Part shown: positions 43,364-57,400 of the stretch, in pieces
Position numbering within the stretch: the stretch's first letter is position 1
How the letters are laid out: every line of letters begins with the position of its first letter
DNA from: Lottia gigantea
Lineage: Eukaryota; Mollusca; Gastropoda; Lottiidae
Length of the DNA stretch: 64,000 bases
Assembly (NCBI RefSeq): GCF_000327385.1
Contig: NW_008707563.1
Location: 203,406-267,405 of the forward strand
Direction: 5' to 3'
The notes under the pieces: model-generated
Told to the model about the DNA's origin: nothing
Database searches by the model: none
What the model saw: only the letters and a program-made list of their open reading frames with translations
Made by a program: the position numbers and the translations under genes

Positions 43364-45453
43364 TATCCAAAACAAACGGTCCTGATGAAGATTGTGTTTC
43401 TGAAACACGTAGGTTTTAGCCTACCACAGTGATAGAAGAATTGTACTTAATGAAACCAAGACCAAGATATTTTGTATACTTATCTTAAATTCGAGTGGAT
43501 ATTGTGAAATGACAGCTGGTCACGATATCTCGGCCCTTACTTCATACACAGTGGACAGTGCCCTAAATCCTAGGCTACTGATATCATATATCACTATATG
43601 ATAAAACTTTTATCAAACCAACCAAATGTCTGTTTCCTTTTGCGAATTTAAGAAAAAATGAAATGAGTTTTACGTCCTACTATTCTGCACTGCGAATTTA
43701 AGAGGGCACATAACTAATCAAGGTAGAAGAGGGAGGTGGTGGTGGCGTGCAGGCCTCTGTAGGTGGCATTTAACGAGATTTTCCATGGCCCAGGAGTGGG
43801 GGGGGGGGGGTCCCAAAACTTGCCACCTAAATACGCCACTGTTCATAGTAACACAAGAATAAGTCGGCTCTAGATTAAATTTATCAAATTACATTCTGAA
43901 AAGTGGCCGGCTGGTAAAACGATTATTTAAAAGAATTTAACCCTCTTTATGTAGCCGGTGACTATAGATCTTCTTTTCCCCCCAAAAAATAAGGCTCTGG
44001 TTCGATGTTTACTTTTAATATTTGTACTCATAAAAAAAAACCATGCAAAACAATGTACAGAATTAATACACAATAAAATGATATATACAAATATAAACAA
44101 TACATCGTTTATAAAAAAAATGGATATATAATTATGAAAAATAGCACATACTGATAAATTAATATAAATGAACTTCAACCTACCCGAAGTGGGGTTGAAT
44201 ACCAATTACTAATTTATCATATACTATCAATTTTGTTACAAATAACATATTTAATATAAACTGAAATAATAGGCATTATACTTAATACACGGTATTATAG
44301 AATAAAGATAACACTACTAACTAGAATTACCGAACTTAGATATGGGAATGGCAACTTTAACAAAATATGCTTAGATAAACCAAAAGAACTAAATTACAAG
44401 TTAAAATATCCCATTTACGCCCATTCTTGCTAAAATTGGTAAAACCCTATAATAAAAAGAGACACACATACCTTTCACTAATTAGATGACTGAATTGAAC
44501 AGACTTGACTTAAAGAAAAATAAAGTCTTATCTCCTCCAAGATGGTATTGAAAGTGTGGTATCTAACACCAAGATGATAAAGATGAAGACAGCTCACCCC
44601 AGAGAAAAGAGAGAAAAGTGAACCCCAAGATACAAATAGAAAGAAAACAAAGGGTATTTACAGGTGATTGGCTTGTGCAGTGAAGTGTGCTTTTAGTTAA
44701 AAATAAACTAATCAACCACTGAACTGTTTAAAGAGATGGTCTCTATAGAAATAACTACTAATATAATATATGCTTCAATTTTATTTCCAAAAAGCCTACC
44801 CTGGTCGATTTGACTTATTCCAGCAACACGAAAATAACCGTTAATGATATCTTGACAATCGGGAATAAAAATAGTCGAAATTCATTGTCACAATAAGACA
44901 AGAAATTATCTCGAATGACACTAAATTTTACTTTACATTATCATGGAAATAGTAACACAAGTAAGAATGGTCAAAATCATAATTTTCCGTTGTAGAATAC
45001 CTAATTTTCAGTCCCAACTACCAAAGTTGTCTACAGTTAAGATTATAAAGAATGTTGAATGAGCCATACAAAAATATCTGCGAGGTGATTTTCGTAATTT
45101 TAGCATTTGATCAGAATGTAAAATGGTAGCGGCCATGGACAACATTGAATGTTAGCTGACTAAATGTGTTTGAAGTTTTTTAACTTTACAACAGTGTTTG
45201 AATTTGACACCATACAGGAAATGGCTGTCAGTAATTGTGAAATTCTTGACTAGACCTAATTGATCGATAACCTTCGAAAGTTTTTGAAGTTCATTGACTC
45301 TGTCTTTGGTGTGTCTAAACTTCTGAAGTTAGCCTATGTAACAAAGCCAAAACTATTGAAAGTAGCCTATTACATAACTATTTGCCATAAAGGTTTACCT
45401 TTAAGGAAAAGATATAAGGTTCAGTTTTGAAAACAACAGTGAAGAAAAGAAAC
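43364..45453. other. Intergenic stretch before the TMEM177-like gene
   Basis: SINE-tail fragment at about 43655-43690; G homopolymer with TACGCCACTG near 43797-43850 (hAT-like end); otherwise AT-rich non-coding. The coiled-coil gene and the TMEM177-like gene are divergent across about 2.9 kb. Confidence 0.4.
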
Positions 45454-47183
45454 ATGTCACTTTTGGTAGGTTCATTGTATTCTTAGTTACCTTGGTTACC
45501 TGTATGTATAATGAAACATGTTTCAATAATAAATGGGAGGCTATATCTATAAAACCGTTGTTTCTTAATGTCCTGTGATACTTCTAAATGTCTGACAAAG
45601 ATTATCAAAAGTCGCTTGTAAAACACACTTCTAAAACAGAGTCTCTTTTCATGTGAATTACAAACCATTGTCAAATAGATGCTCATGCAGATAAATGCTC
45701 GTGTAGTGAGTCAAATAAGAGCTCTTGATGATAATAGCCCTTGCATATCTTTGATTAATGTGTTTTATTTTGATGTTTCAGAGAGCATTTATTCAGGAAG
45801 CAACACGTCGTATGGATATTGTAGTGTCTATGGCTGCAGGAGGGTTTACTGGTGTTATGGTTTTAAAAGATGAGTATTATGCTAAGAATGTCATTACTGT
45901 GGAGGGGCATGAAGGAAAACCAGGCAGCCTTACTCCCCTTGATACAGAGTCAGAACAACTTGGATATGATGTAGGTATTTCAAATTGTCAGTTTAACAGA
46001 GATCCCGGTTTTTAATTTTATTTTCAGAAGAATTGCTCTATTTTTTTGTCCAGTGGTATTTGTTCTATTTTGGCATGAAACCATTAAAAATTTGGTTGAG
46101 GGATGAAAAGGACTAAATGACTCTCAAAGCATCTTAAAATGCTAAAATCGCCCCCTGTACTCTACATGGGAGCCTGAGCTGATATTTTCCATTTCTTTTA
46201 ATTTTTTTTCCTTCCTAGAATCCCCGGTTTAAGTCGTTTTCATCAATATGAAAATTTTGATAATTAGTTTTGTCTTTTTCTACAGGTTGCTACACTTGCC
46301 TTCCATGATCTAACAAGATCCTTCATTAAATTGTGTTCACTGGAATTTAGACCCAATGGCTTAATCTATGCTAACTGATAATTTTGACTTGTATATATTT
46401 TTTTCATTTCAGGTAATTAAATCTATCAAAGTTGACAAAGTTCATGCTGTATTTGTGAACTATTTTACCACCAAAAGACCAGAAGTCATCAGCAAAGGGA
46501 CACCACTCTTGTGTCAAGGAGTATTTATCGGAGTGCCATACTGTTTTAGATTCAAATCTGCAGATGAAATCAAAACAGCAGACTTACAATTTTTTGACCG
46601 AGGGGTTGATTTGGATACGGAAAATGTACAAAATCTGTTCGATACTATGATATACACTGAATTAGAGAAAAAATTTGCTGTTTCTCAAGAGTTATTTAAT
46701 AAATATTCCTATTTAGCTCTACTGCAGCCAACAAGTGCTGCGGTTGCTGCCACAGTTTGGTACATTGTGTGTTACTTCTTTTTCAATCCGATGTTTTACA
46801 TAAAACGACATGTATCGTTACGTAACAGGGCATTTCTCTATTTTATCTGCAATTGCATCGGCGTAAAAATTGCATTATGGGGTCACAATCGATTGCTGCA
46901 ATTCCGTGATCATTTGACAATCAGAAAAACTGTTGATGCTGATAAAGAAATGGCATTAGCTGGGTTAACTTATTACCAAAAGTGTTTGGAACGAAATAAA
47001 ATGCTGTATTCCCTCCCGGGAAGTGCCTTTAAAGACAAACTTGACTCTCAAGGCAATTTCCTTTATCCAATTTATGAACAGCGAATATCACTGACCAATA
47101 GACATTTGTATCTTATGGAAACGTTGAAACGTAAAGGTTTGTTGGTGGCAGGAAACTGTGGAAAAATGGATTTATCAGTCTAG
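45454..47183 (+). CDS. TMEM177: TMEM177-like mitochondrial membrane protein (323 aa, three exons)
   Basis: Exons 45454-45465, 45782-45970 and 46413-47183, all phase 0 (TTG|gtaggt, tttcag|AGA, GAT|gtaggt, atttcag|GTA). The small first exon encodes MSLL and is chosen because it joins in frame to RAFIQEATRRMDIVV, in line with the short N-terminus of human TMEM177; its ATG has A at -3. Hydrophobic segments lie at about 15-33, 166-191 and 205-223. Family resemblance: the GVFIGVPYCF motif after the FTT segment, AVSQELF before the second helix, and the late motif ALAGLTYYQKCLERNKML with GNFLYP. Length is close to the human 311 residues. In human TMEM177 is an inner-membrane protein that works with COX20 in cytochrome c oxidase subunit 2 biogenesis; that role is inferred here. 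Identification rests on motif order from memory. Confidence 0.75.
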
Positions 47184-47290
47184 TACTATGTTGAAAGTAT
47201 TCTGGCCCTACTGTATTAAATTTTTTATTTATCATTGTTTATGTGGTTATTTTAGAGGGTGTTCTACTGTATTAGCAACAAGAGTTCAGG

Positions 47291-47296
47291 AATAAA
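47291..47296 (+). terminator. Candidate polyadenylation signal of the TMEM177-like gene
   Basis: AATAAA 107 bases after the stop codon, at the junction of target site and SINE tail. An older alternative, ATTAAA, lies near 47215. Which is used cannot be told from sequence. Confidence 0.4.
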
Positions 47297-47562
47297 TGTA
47301 TAAATGGAGGTTCATGTCCTACTTTTCTGCAATCTATGGGCTAATGAAGACGGGCAACGCCAAGCAGTGTTTCCAACTGACAAGGGATCTTTAACTTGCA
47401 CAGCCTGCAGCATACAGGGCTTCGGGTTTTATTGTACCATCCGAACGACTAGACACTTTTTCCATGTCAGCCCCTCCGACTTGCATCACTGACAGGGGGA
47501 AACCGGTATGAAAAATCTGAAGGTGTCAATTGACCTATCTCACTGAGCAACCTCGGCTGCTG
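47292..47562 (-). mobile_element. tRNA-derived SINE in the 3' flank of the TMEM177-like gene
   Basis: Reverse-strand SINE: GTTCATGTCCTACTTTTCTG, CGGGCAACGCCAAGC, CGAACGACTAGACACTTTTT and ACTGACAGGGGGAAACCGG, ending ACTGAGCAACCTCGGCT. A 12-base duplication AAGAGTTCAGGA lies at 47280-47291 and 47563-47574. The element lies about 110 bases after the stop codon. Its tail, with the last base of the duplication, forms AATAAA at 47291-47296. Confidence 0.82.
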
Positions 47563-47907
47563 AAGAGTTCAGGAGAAAATGACTCTGACCCTCTCCAGGG
47601 TATCTTGGTTAATTAAATGTACAAGAGTCAGTCAGACCACAGCGAACTTTTGTTATAGTTGGTCAATAAATGACTTCTGCTAGTTACATCTGTCGACCTT
47701 GAAAACACATTATGTTAGTGTTGAGTGAAAATGAAATAAAACATATATTTCAGAATTGTTTGCCTTTTTTCTACAGGTGTCTAATGACATTTGGCATCAA
47801 GTAAGCTTGATTTATTCATGGGTGTAAGAACTAATGCTGATTTTGTACCATTTTTTGACCATATTACACTCTTAGTCGGATAATCCCGAGAATGTGCTTA
47901 CTTTGCA

Positions 47908-47995
47908 AGTGGCGGGGCCAGGTTTACGTCCGAGAGGGGGCGAATCTTTAACCAAGTTATGAGATCATTGCCCGAAAAAACTTGCTTCGCAGACC
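47908..47995. repeat. hAT-like element fragment
   Basis: AAGTGGCGGGGCCAGGTTTA, CCGAGAGGGGGCGAATC and ATTGCCCGAAAAAACTTGCT match the left part of the element at 37399-37561. Confidence 0.5.
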
Positions 47996-48310
47996 CGGAA
48001 GCAAATTTTTCCGCATTTTATGTTTTGGAGTCGAAATATTGGAAATCGCATGAATAAAAAAGCCAAGTGCACACTCTGACTAAATTTCTACAAAATTAAA
48101 TTTTTAATGCCAAACAAATCACATATCAACAGTTTTACACAGGATCTTTACATTAACCAGATTTTCGGTTAAAATTTGATGAAAATCAGGTCGATCTGGC
48201 ACGAAGGATTTGTCTTGACTTGATTATGAATATGAGTCTGGTTAATCTAAAGCAACGTCGAAAGTCAAGGTTGTTGCTCTCCGTTAGTGTTCGGTAGTTT
48301 CCGTGATTTG

Positions 48311-48320
48311 AACCGGAAGT
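48311..48320 (+). promoter_or_regulatory. ETS-type site in the presumed Yurt/EPB41L5 promoter
   Basis: AACCGGAAGT lies 174 bases before the start codon in a CG-richer patch without a TATA box. Such ETS sites are common in broadly expressed TATA-less promoters. A TSS between about 48340 and 48400 is inferred. Confidence 0.35.
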
Positions 48321-48493
48321 CAGTTATTGCTATCCGGGATCACCTGAAGAATTTTTATTGACCTGAAATGATTTCTTTTAACTTGTTTTTACGGGCCTAG
48401 TATGCCCAAAGACGCTGCAAATGGAGAGAAATTAGTAAGCAGAAGGCATCGGTTTTAATTGGATATTAGCAGACGTGTTCCTAATGTAGTAAA

Positions 48494-51400
48494 ATGTCAT
48501 TCTTTACGAGATTATTTAGCAAACGTCGTTCCCGTCGAGGTGGAGTCAAAACAAGGACTGATTTTGTAGACGGTCAACCCAGTGCACCTGCTGTTAAATC
48601 CAAGCATCTTTTGACCTGTACAGTTGTTTTGTTAGATGCATCAGAATTAACTTTGGACGTCCATGTAAGAATTTTTTATCAATAGACATCTAACTTCTTT
48701 TGTTTCAGAAGAACAGTAGAAGAAATTGAAAGGGCCGGTCTGATTGTGGATAAATGTATTTTTTTTTTGACAGGTTTAAGCCCAAGGTTGCAGATGACAC
48801 TTGATTGCGATGAGGTTGAAGTTCTAAATCTTTTACCTTATTTCATTTCAATTTAATTTTTATAATTAGATCTCCTTTTTATCATTTCTTATTGAAAAGT
48901 TGAGAAACTGAAATTGAATTTCAATGGAGATTGGTTAGGAACATGAACAGTTTCAATAGTCAATATCAACAATGTCATCATCTCTATGAGAATGAGTCTT
49001 CCATGCCGAGTGAGTCATATGTTTCAGAATGAAATATGATTCTACTGTTATTAATGATGACTACACTTGTTGATTCGAGAACTGAAACATATCATATAAG
49101 CTTTCTTCAAATGAGGACTAAGAAAAATATAAAAAAAATATTAAATGTTGCAAAGTAATCAACAAATTCACACAATTTTGGCTTTTACAACTAGCAGGCC
49201 CATAGCTCGTCTCGGGGGACGGCCACAAGTTTTTTAAGGAGACCTGGCTCCCCTCTAGCTGCAGGCCTGACAATCAGTTAGTAAAATAATTATTGTTATT
49301 TTCATAGCAGTGAAATATCTTGACTATCATTTGTTGCCAATACTTGATAATCTTTTAAAATCTAATTATAAGTTGTTATTTTGGTCTTTGTTTATTTTTC
49401 ATTATAACTGACGACCTTCCCATCCCTGATCTGTCTTCCTGTCTGTCATATTATCTTGTTACTGACTGAATCCAACTTTGCTGATTTGTCAATATGGTGT
49501 AATAAAAACTATGATAAGATAAGATAATTGATCAAGCTTTCATCTGATTGATTCATTTTGCTAATATTTGCATTTTGATGCAGTCCATGCTTAATCTTTC
49601 AGAAGACTTCAAAGTTCTGACAATAATGATACGATTCTTGCAAATGAATTTGTGGGAAAGGAAATATTCTGTGAAAAATGGTTTAAATTAAGCTTATAGT
49701 GGTATTAATTAAAATAATAATTGAATGTAAAATTAATTATAGGAGTTGATTGATGAAAAGTACATTTAATGGGTTCTAAAGAGGCCCTTTTTATGTGCGT
49801 CAGGGACACTGATAGCATCAATTTACCGGTACACCATTCAAATTTTCAATTTGTATGTCATAAAGCATATTTCGCCATTAGTGACGTCATCAAACGCTTA
49901 AACGAATTGCAGGAGCCACAACAGATGTGTAACTGAAAATTGGAATGGTGCTATCAGTATCCTGTGATACACCATTTAGAAAAACTGTTACAATCCCTTG
50001 AATTTTTTATCTCATTTCATTTTCTACAATTCTAAAATATACTGTATTGTCCTGTCAGCAATATTATATTTAAAGATGGGTTTCCTTATTTTTTAGTGTC
50101 AAATTAAGCAAACTAGTTGATTAATTGATGTTTGTAGTGAAGTATCATGTATTCTTGACCATATCATTATGTTCTTATTGCATATAATTATAGTTTCAAC
50201 CAATCATAAATGTCTATGTATGTACAGTCTTGATCGGCCACTCATTTGAATTCTGCTAGTAATTCTCCTCTAATTTAGCTAATTATGAATTAATTATGGG
50301 CATGTGAGACACACTGGTATTTTTCCAAGTCATTGGAACACCTCTACTTTCTATTCATAGCATTTTCATTTTCATAAATGAAAAAAAGGGAACCCACCTT
50401 TAAACCCTTCTCATCACCATATAACCTGATATCACAATTTTGGTTCACTGTTGATTAACAACTGAAACTATCTTGACAGTGGACACTGTCTCAGGTCTAA
50501 GAAAAGCCATCACAATGTCTTGACTGTATATTCTAGAGTCTGTATCAATAAACTTGTTTAATTAGGTCTAATTAATTCTTCTCCTTAGTTTTGTTGATTC
50601 TGGAATCAACTAATTGCTGTTAAACACAAAACTTTCTAGCCTCAGTATTCTTCTGTCACCCAAAGGAGCGATCACGTAAACTGTCTTGATCGACAATTTT
50701 TGTGGCTGACTGGAATCTTGAGAAGAATCGTGCCTGAGCCTGTGCTTTCACGACAAGATTATTGCGTTCCATGACAGCCAAAAATTAATTACATATCACA
50801 ATACACCACTTTGTTTATCATGTGTAACTATTGCGAAAAAACACCTAAAATGGTGAAATATATGTAAATTTGAACCTCGAGGTGGACCACATAGGCATCA
50901 ACAGAATTCCTAACGGTTTTAAGAGTCATTAATAATTAGGCATTGGAACACTTTAAGACTAGGGACAAAACAGTTGTGACATAAAGGGGCAGATGATGCA
51001 CCCTATTCCAGACAGGATTTATAATATCAAACAAGTTCAGCCAAGATGTCTGAGTTTTTATATATTGCATTTTTATAAAGAATGTACATTTTGGCACCTT
51101 GAATGTATTTTGTAGAAACATTTTACATATTTATAATTTAGGTTATAAGTTTATTAGAAGTTTCTCTTTTCATAGGGACAGTAAAACTCCATTCATTTCA
51201 TTTTATTTTTCATAGGGACAGATTCACCATTCTTTTTTCAGAAATACATATCCTTTAGCTAAACTAATCAGTACTTTTCACAGATTACCGTTGAAATTTG
51301 AGCCTTCAAATCCATGTGTGTCTAGAATTATCTGCGTTTGAAAGTTGAATTGACGACTGTGATATTATATAGAAAAGACATATATATCAAAATGAAATTT

Positions 51401-54400
51401 CTAGTTCGAAATATATTTGAAGAAATTGTGGGATTTTTGTAGAGTTCTAGTAATTCTTTAGACAATTTACATATATTTTAAAGACTCAAATCAACCCCTG
51501 AAAATGCCGAATCACAGCCATAAGTAACATTCAGTGTATTCCCTTGGACTGTTGAAATTTTTGTTAAATTTATCTCAATATAGATTTTGATAAACATAAT
51601 ATTAACCATATAAGATGAAATATGTTAAGCTAAAAGAAAAGTGACATATTTGTCAACTGTCATGGTTTGCATATATAAAACATCAGTAAATAACTTCCTA
51701 GTAAGTCTGTATAGTGATACTAATTTTCTTACTTGTCCTTGTGATTTATGAAAAGATCAAATCACAACAAAATCAGTTGTTGAAAACATAGATATGGATA
51801 TCTTGGTAAATTGATCTGCATCAATGTGATTCTTGAAAATAGACAGGCTTTCTAATAGGACTGTTGATTTAGCTCTATTAGTCAGACATGACCGGCACAG
51901 CAGCTCAATAATATATTTGTTGATGGGATTGTTTTTTTATTGTTATTGTATGACAATTATTTTAGAATGTAAAGAAAGTTAAACTACCAGTTAAAAGAAT
52001 TATTACCAAAAATTCATGACATTTTAATACAGTTACTGTAAGAAACTATTATATAGTGTAGTGTCTAGTCTATTACCCACAAAACATTGTTTAAAAATGT
52101 CCGGTTGGGAAAAAAAGTAAATCAACAGCCCTGCTTACTAACCATTGTTTTTCTTTATTTGATCTGGCTAGGTCTGATTATTTAACAGTTTCATTGATTT
52201 GGTCCAAAAATGTCTAATTATAGGCCAAAAATGTAGAAAAATGTGTTATTTCTGCGTCTATATTTTCCAAAATGAGTCATTTTCAAATCATAAACCTGGC
52301 AGAGCATCTCTAAACTCACATGAGGTTAGCAATCATTATCTATAGACAATGGGATTATCTCTAATCTGATAATCCTTAAACCATCTTTTACACATACTGA
52401 CATGCTATTGTGTCAACTTGAGACGGCAGTCATGAGGTAGTTACCTTGGCAATTTCTGTTTCTGTACAAAACATAGATAATGATCATTTTTTTTATTTCA
52501 TCAGTCTGGTGGGTAGATCGAAACATCTGCCTCTATTCTAGCCTCTGATAGTGTATTTTGAAAGTTGTCTGCTGGTGTAGGTAGAGACAGAAAAACTAAG
52601 CTTGTTTTACGAAGATTTATCTGCACCTCTGTGGGCTCAAAGGTTTTAAAGTTATATGTATGGGATCCACCAAACCCAGATAAATTCGGTGAGATAGATA
52701 TAGATTCCATCAGAAACCCCCTACGCCATTAGGTTCCATTAAAGTTTTTGATCTCTCATCGGCCATTTAAAACTGCATACGCAGCCAAAAGGTCACTGAG
52801 TCACAACACTATACTAACAAAAGGAAAGTTAAGATTTTACCCTACATTTCCAGTCAACGTAAAGATAGTTTGATATTATGTTAGAAAAAACAGGTGTGAA
52901 AAATCCCCATATAACAGGGCTTAGTTTTTCTGACTCCAGCTGATAACTGTCAAAATATCCATCAGAGGCTGGATGTTTTGGACTATCTGCACCTTTGAAC
53001 TCCAAATCCTTTCAATTCCAGTGTAATTGAATATCAAGTATATTCTGGGTCTCTATATTGATAAAATATTGACCTTGTCTTAAACAAACTATTTTTTGTC
53101 GTGTTTCTCTTCTCTACTTGCTCTTTCTTCAGTTTATTTACTTTTTACTTCAAATATTTCATTTTGTCAGTTCACAACATTTTTAAAAAAAGAAATCTTA
53201 TTTGAAGGTAGTTTGTGGTAATGTGAATAATGTGTGAGTGCTTTCTGAAGAGTTTGGATCACATCTTCAGGAGTTGTAATATTTTACTATTGGATTGTTG
53301 TCATTTGTTGAATATAATGAACATTTTCGTTAAGGGATACGGTTGTGTTAATGTTTTTTTAAGACTGTACTGTAGTGACTTCAACCATCTATTACAGTTT
53401 GTGAATTGATTGTAGACAAACTATATGTCAGTATTTTAAGGACATGTCATAACTGCATGTGAATATATTAATAATTGGCCTGTATACTTAAGACTGTACA
53501 GAGTGACTTCAAACATCTATTACAGTTTGTGAATTGATTGTATACAAACTATATGTCAGTATTTTAAGGACATGTCATAACTGCATGTGAATATATTAAT
53601 AATGGGCCTGTATACGTAAGACTATACAGAGTCACTTCAACCTTCTATTACAGTCTGTGAATTGATTGTATACAAACTATATGTCAGTATTTTAAGGACA
53701 TGTCATAACTGCATGTGAATATATTAATTATTGGCCTGTATACGTAAGACTGTACTGTAGTGACTTCAACCTTCTATAACAGTTTGTGAATTGATTGTAT
53801 ACAAACTATATGTCAGTATTTTAAGGACATGTCATAACTGCATGTGAATATATTAATAATGGGCCTGTATACGTAAGACTGTACTGTAGTGACTTCAACC
53901 ATCTATTACAGTTTGTGAATTGATTGTAGACAAACTATATGTCAGTATTTTAAGGACATGTCATAACTGCATGTGAATTTATTAATTATTGGCCTGTATA
54001 CGTAAGACTGTACAGAGTGACTTCAACCTTCTATAACAGTTTGTGAATTGATTGTAGACAAACTATATGTTAGTATTTTAAGGACATGTCATAATTGCAT
54101 GTGAATATGAACAATTGGCCTGTATACTTAAGACTGTACTGTAGTGACTTCAACCATCTATTACAGTCTGTGAATTGATTGTAGACAAACTAGATGTCAG
54201 TTTTTTAAGGACATGTCATAACTGCATGTGAATATATTAATAATTGGCCTGTATACTTAAGACTGTACTGTAGTGACTTCAACCATCTATTACAGTTTGT
54301 GAATTGATTGTATACAAACTATATGTCAGTATTTTAAGGACATGTCATAACTGCATGTGAATATATTAATAATTGGCCTGTATACGTAAGACTGTACAGA

Positions 54401-57400
54401 GTGACTTCAACCTTCTATAACAGTTTGTGAATTGATTGTAGACAAACTATATGTTAGTATTTTAAGGACATGTCATAATTGCATGTGAATATTAACAATT
54501 GGCCTGTATACTTAAGACTGTACTGTAGTGACTTCAACCATCTATTACAGTCTGTGAATTGATTGTAGACAAACTATATGTCAGTATTTTAAGGACATGT
54601 CATAACTGCATGTGAATATATTAATTATTGGCCTGTATACGTAAGACTGTACAGAGTGACTTCAACCTTCTATAACAGTTTGTGAATTGATTGTAGACAA
54701 ACTATATGTTAGTATTTTAAGGACATGTCATAACTGCATGTGAATATATTAATAATGGGCCTGTATACGTAAGACTGTACTGTAGTGACTTCAACCATCT
54801 ATTACAGTCTGTGAATTGATTGTAGACAAACTAGATGTCAGTATTTTAAGGACATGTCATAACTGCATGTGAATATATTAATAATTGGCCTGTATACGTA
54901 AGACTATACAGAGTCACTTCAACCTTCTATTACAGTCTGTGAAGTGATTGTAGACAAACTATATGTCAGTACTTTAAGGACAGTATTAATTTTTTTTGAT
55001 TGTATATTTCAGAAAAAGTCACTGGGGTCAGAATTATTAGAGCAGGTATTTTATCACCTAGATTTGGTGGAGAAAGACTATTTTGGTTTACAATATACTG
55101 ACATTCATAATGTTGCTGTAAGTTCTATTTATAATATCACAAAATTATCAAACACTACACCCATTATCCAGTACTTATTTTACAATACTATCGAATACAA
55201 ATTCATCATTTTTGTCATTATAATAAAATCACACCTAAAATACTTCTTTGTCACAAAATGATTTCAATTTTGCTTCCACGTCAAGATTATTGCATTGTTA
55301 ACAGGATTTTGAACATCAAACAAGTTTGATATTTGTGGCTGATTTTTTTCTCATTTTTCGCATTTTTTCTCTTGGTGTGACTGCACTCAGAAAAAGACAA
55401 GATTCCACAGAAAGTCATCATCAAATAAAATTCATTTTTTCTTCAATTGCATGATAATCGACATGGCGGAAAACGACCGACTGGAGATATTTTGTCTCCT
55501 CGTGTGCCCACAGTCGGTCGTTCGGTAAAACTCTTGATAAAAATGGCCGACCAAAACTGTTTATGTGCCCATAGCATAAAGAAATTCATTTCCAACATTT
55601 CTTATGTTTCAGCATTGGTTGGATCCAACCAAGCAGATTAAAAAACAGGCCAAAAGTAAGTTTCCTTTCATTCTATGATTTAATCATTTTAAGGTTTTTC
55701 AGTATTTTAGGAAGTATCAATGAAAAAATTGGGTGAGTGTCAAGGAAGCTTTTAGTGAGTTCTATTAGTAAAGTTTTTTGTAGGCTTTTTAAGCTATATC
55801 TATGCTAATAAATTGGACAAGCTTTCATCTTTCCAAGGGAGCCGCAGTGGCTTAGTGTGTAAGACACTTGCTCTCTAACTTGATGGTCTTTCCAAGGGAG
55901 CCGTGGTGGCTCAGTGAGTAAGACACTTGCTCTCTAACCTGATGGTCTTTCCAAGGGAGCCGCAGTGGCTTAGTGAGTTAGACCCTTGCTCTTTAACCTC
56001 ATGGTCTTTCGAAGGGAGCCGTGGTGGCTCAGTGACTAAGACACTTGCTCTCTAACCTGAAGATTTTTCGAAGGGAGCCGCGGTGGCTCAGTGACTAAGA
56101 CACTTGCTCTCTAACCTGAAGGTTTTTCGAAGGGAGCCACGGTGGCTAAGTGAATTAGATGCTTCCTCGCTAATCTTAAGGTCCAAGATTCAATACTGCA
56201 ATAGGTTGAGATAACACCTTTGGTTTTCCTTTATCAGTGATGATGGTTGGAGGGGGGAGGGGGGCATGTGTCTTGTCGTTCAGATGGGACAATGAACCAA
56301 GGCTGTGCATTAAAGATCCCTTGACAATTGGAAGTGCAAAAAGAGTAAGCTAATGCCGCTGTCCTGGCAAAATTTCCCTCATTGCACCCTGCATGGCATT
56401 ACCAGTCTTCATTAGCCCACAAGTAGGACATAAAACTCCATTTATTTCATATCATCTTTGGAAGTATTGATATAAGTTTATAGACCTAGGATATACTTTA
56501 AAACTATCAGATTTGACATGATATGTTGAATATTTTCAGATATTCCATATACAACTGTCAGAGGACATGGTAAATCTTTTTACTTGTTCTAACAGTGTTT
56601 ATTAAAGATGGGTTCCCATATTTCATGTAACTTTATTTATCAAATGGAGCCTGTGACATTGATATTGTAGGTGTGGCTCATTGAGTTGGACTCTTGCTAC
56701 AACTTAAAGGTCCAAGCATTGAGATACATATTGGGAGTTTTCTGTCATCAATCATGCCTGACATGGCAAATGTATTTAGATAGGACAATAAATCGAGGCC
56801 TCCAATTTAACAGACTGCAGATTAATGAAATTTGTGTCTGAAAAATGTGGAAACCCATCTTTAAATCAACAATAAATCCTCACACTAGTTTGATGTTACC
56901 TCAATGCATGTTGTTTAGTTATCTAAGGTTTTTTTTAATTTTAAAGGGATGCAGAAATCTAATTTTTGAATTTTCCAAATGATGTCATAAATGCCATTTG
57001 ATGTTTCAAAGGTATCTAGTCATCAACCAACTTTTCAAAAATTAAATCAAATAGAGCTCAATAAGATGACCATTTCCCTTTAAAGGAACACTACCTCTTA
57101 GAATGGACATAAAATTTAAATTCTCAAACTCGTTCAACAAGTGTATATATTCATCAGTTAGACTTACTAGGTTCCATGACTAAAGAATAGAATCTCTATA
57201 TAAGACAATATATCCATTAAACTAAATAATTATTGAAAAGGTAAGTCCACTGATGAACAAAGACTCATATTGGCCAAGTTTAAGAATTTTAATTTTTTGG
57301 ATATCTTTAAGAGGTAGTATACCCTTAAGTTGAATATTTTTAATTGTTGTATTAATTTAACAGTGTTATCTAATAGTAATAGTGTTTGAAGTTGTTTACT

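Noticed and set aside
45679-45781. ATG upstream of TMEM177 exon 2 as the true start
   Set aside because: The candidate frames cross the polypyrimidine tract and acceptor of exon 2. The small upstream exon MSLL gives a better family-like N-terminus.
53330-54982. Regular repeat array considered as a CRISPR-like or gene-cluster structure
   Set aside because: Contiguous 128-bp units without spacers, inside an intron of an animal gene. It is an ordinary satellite.
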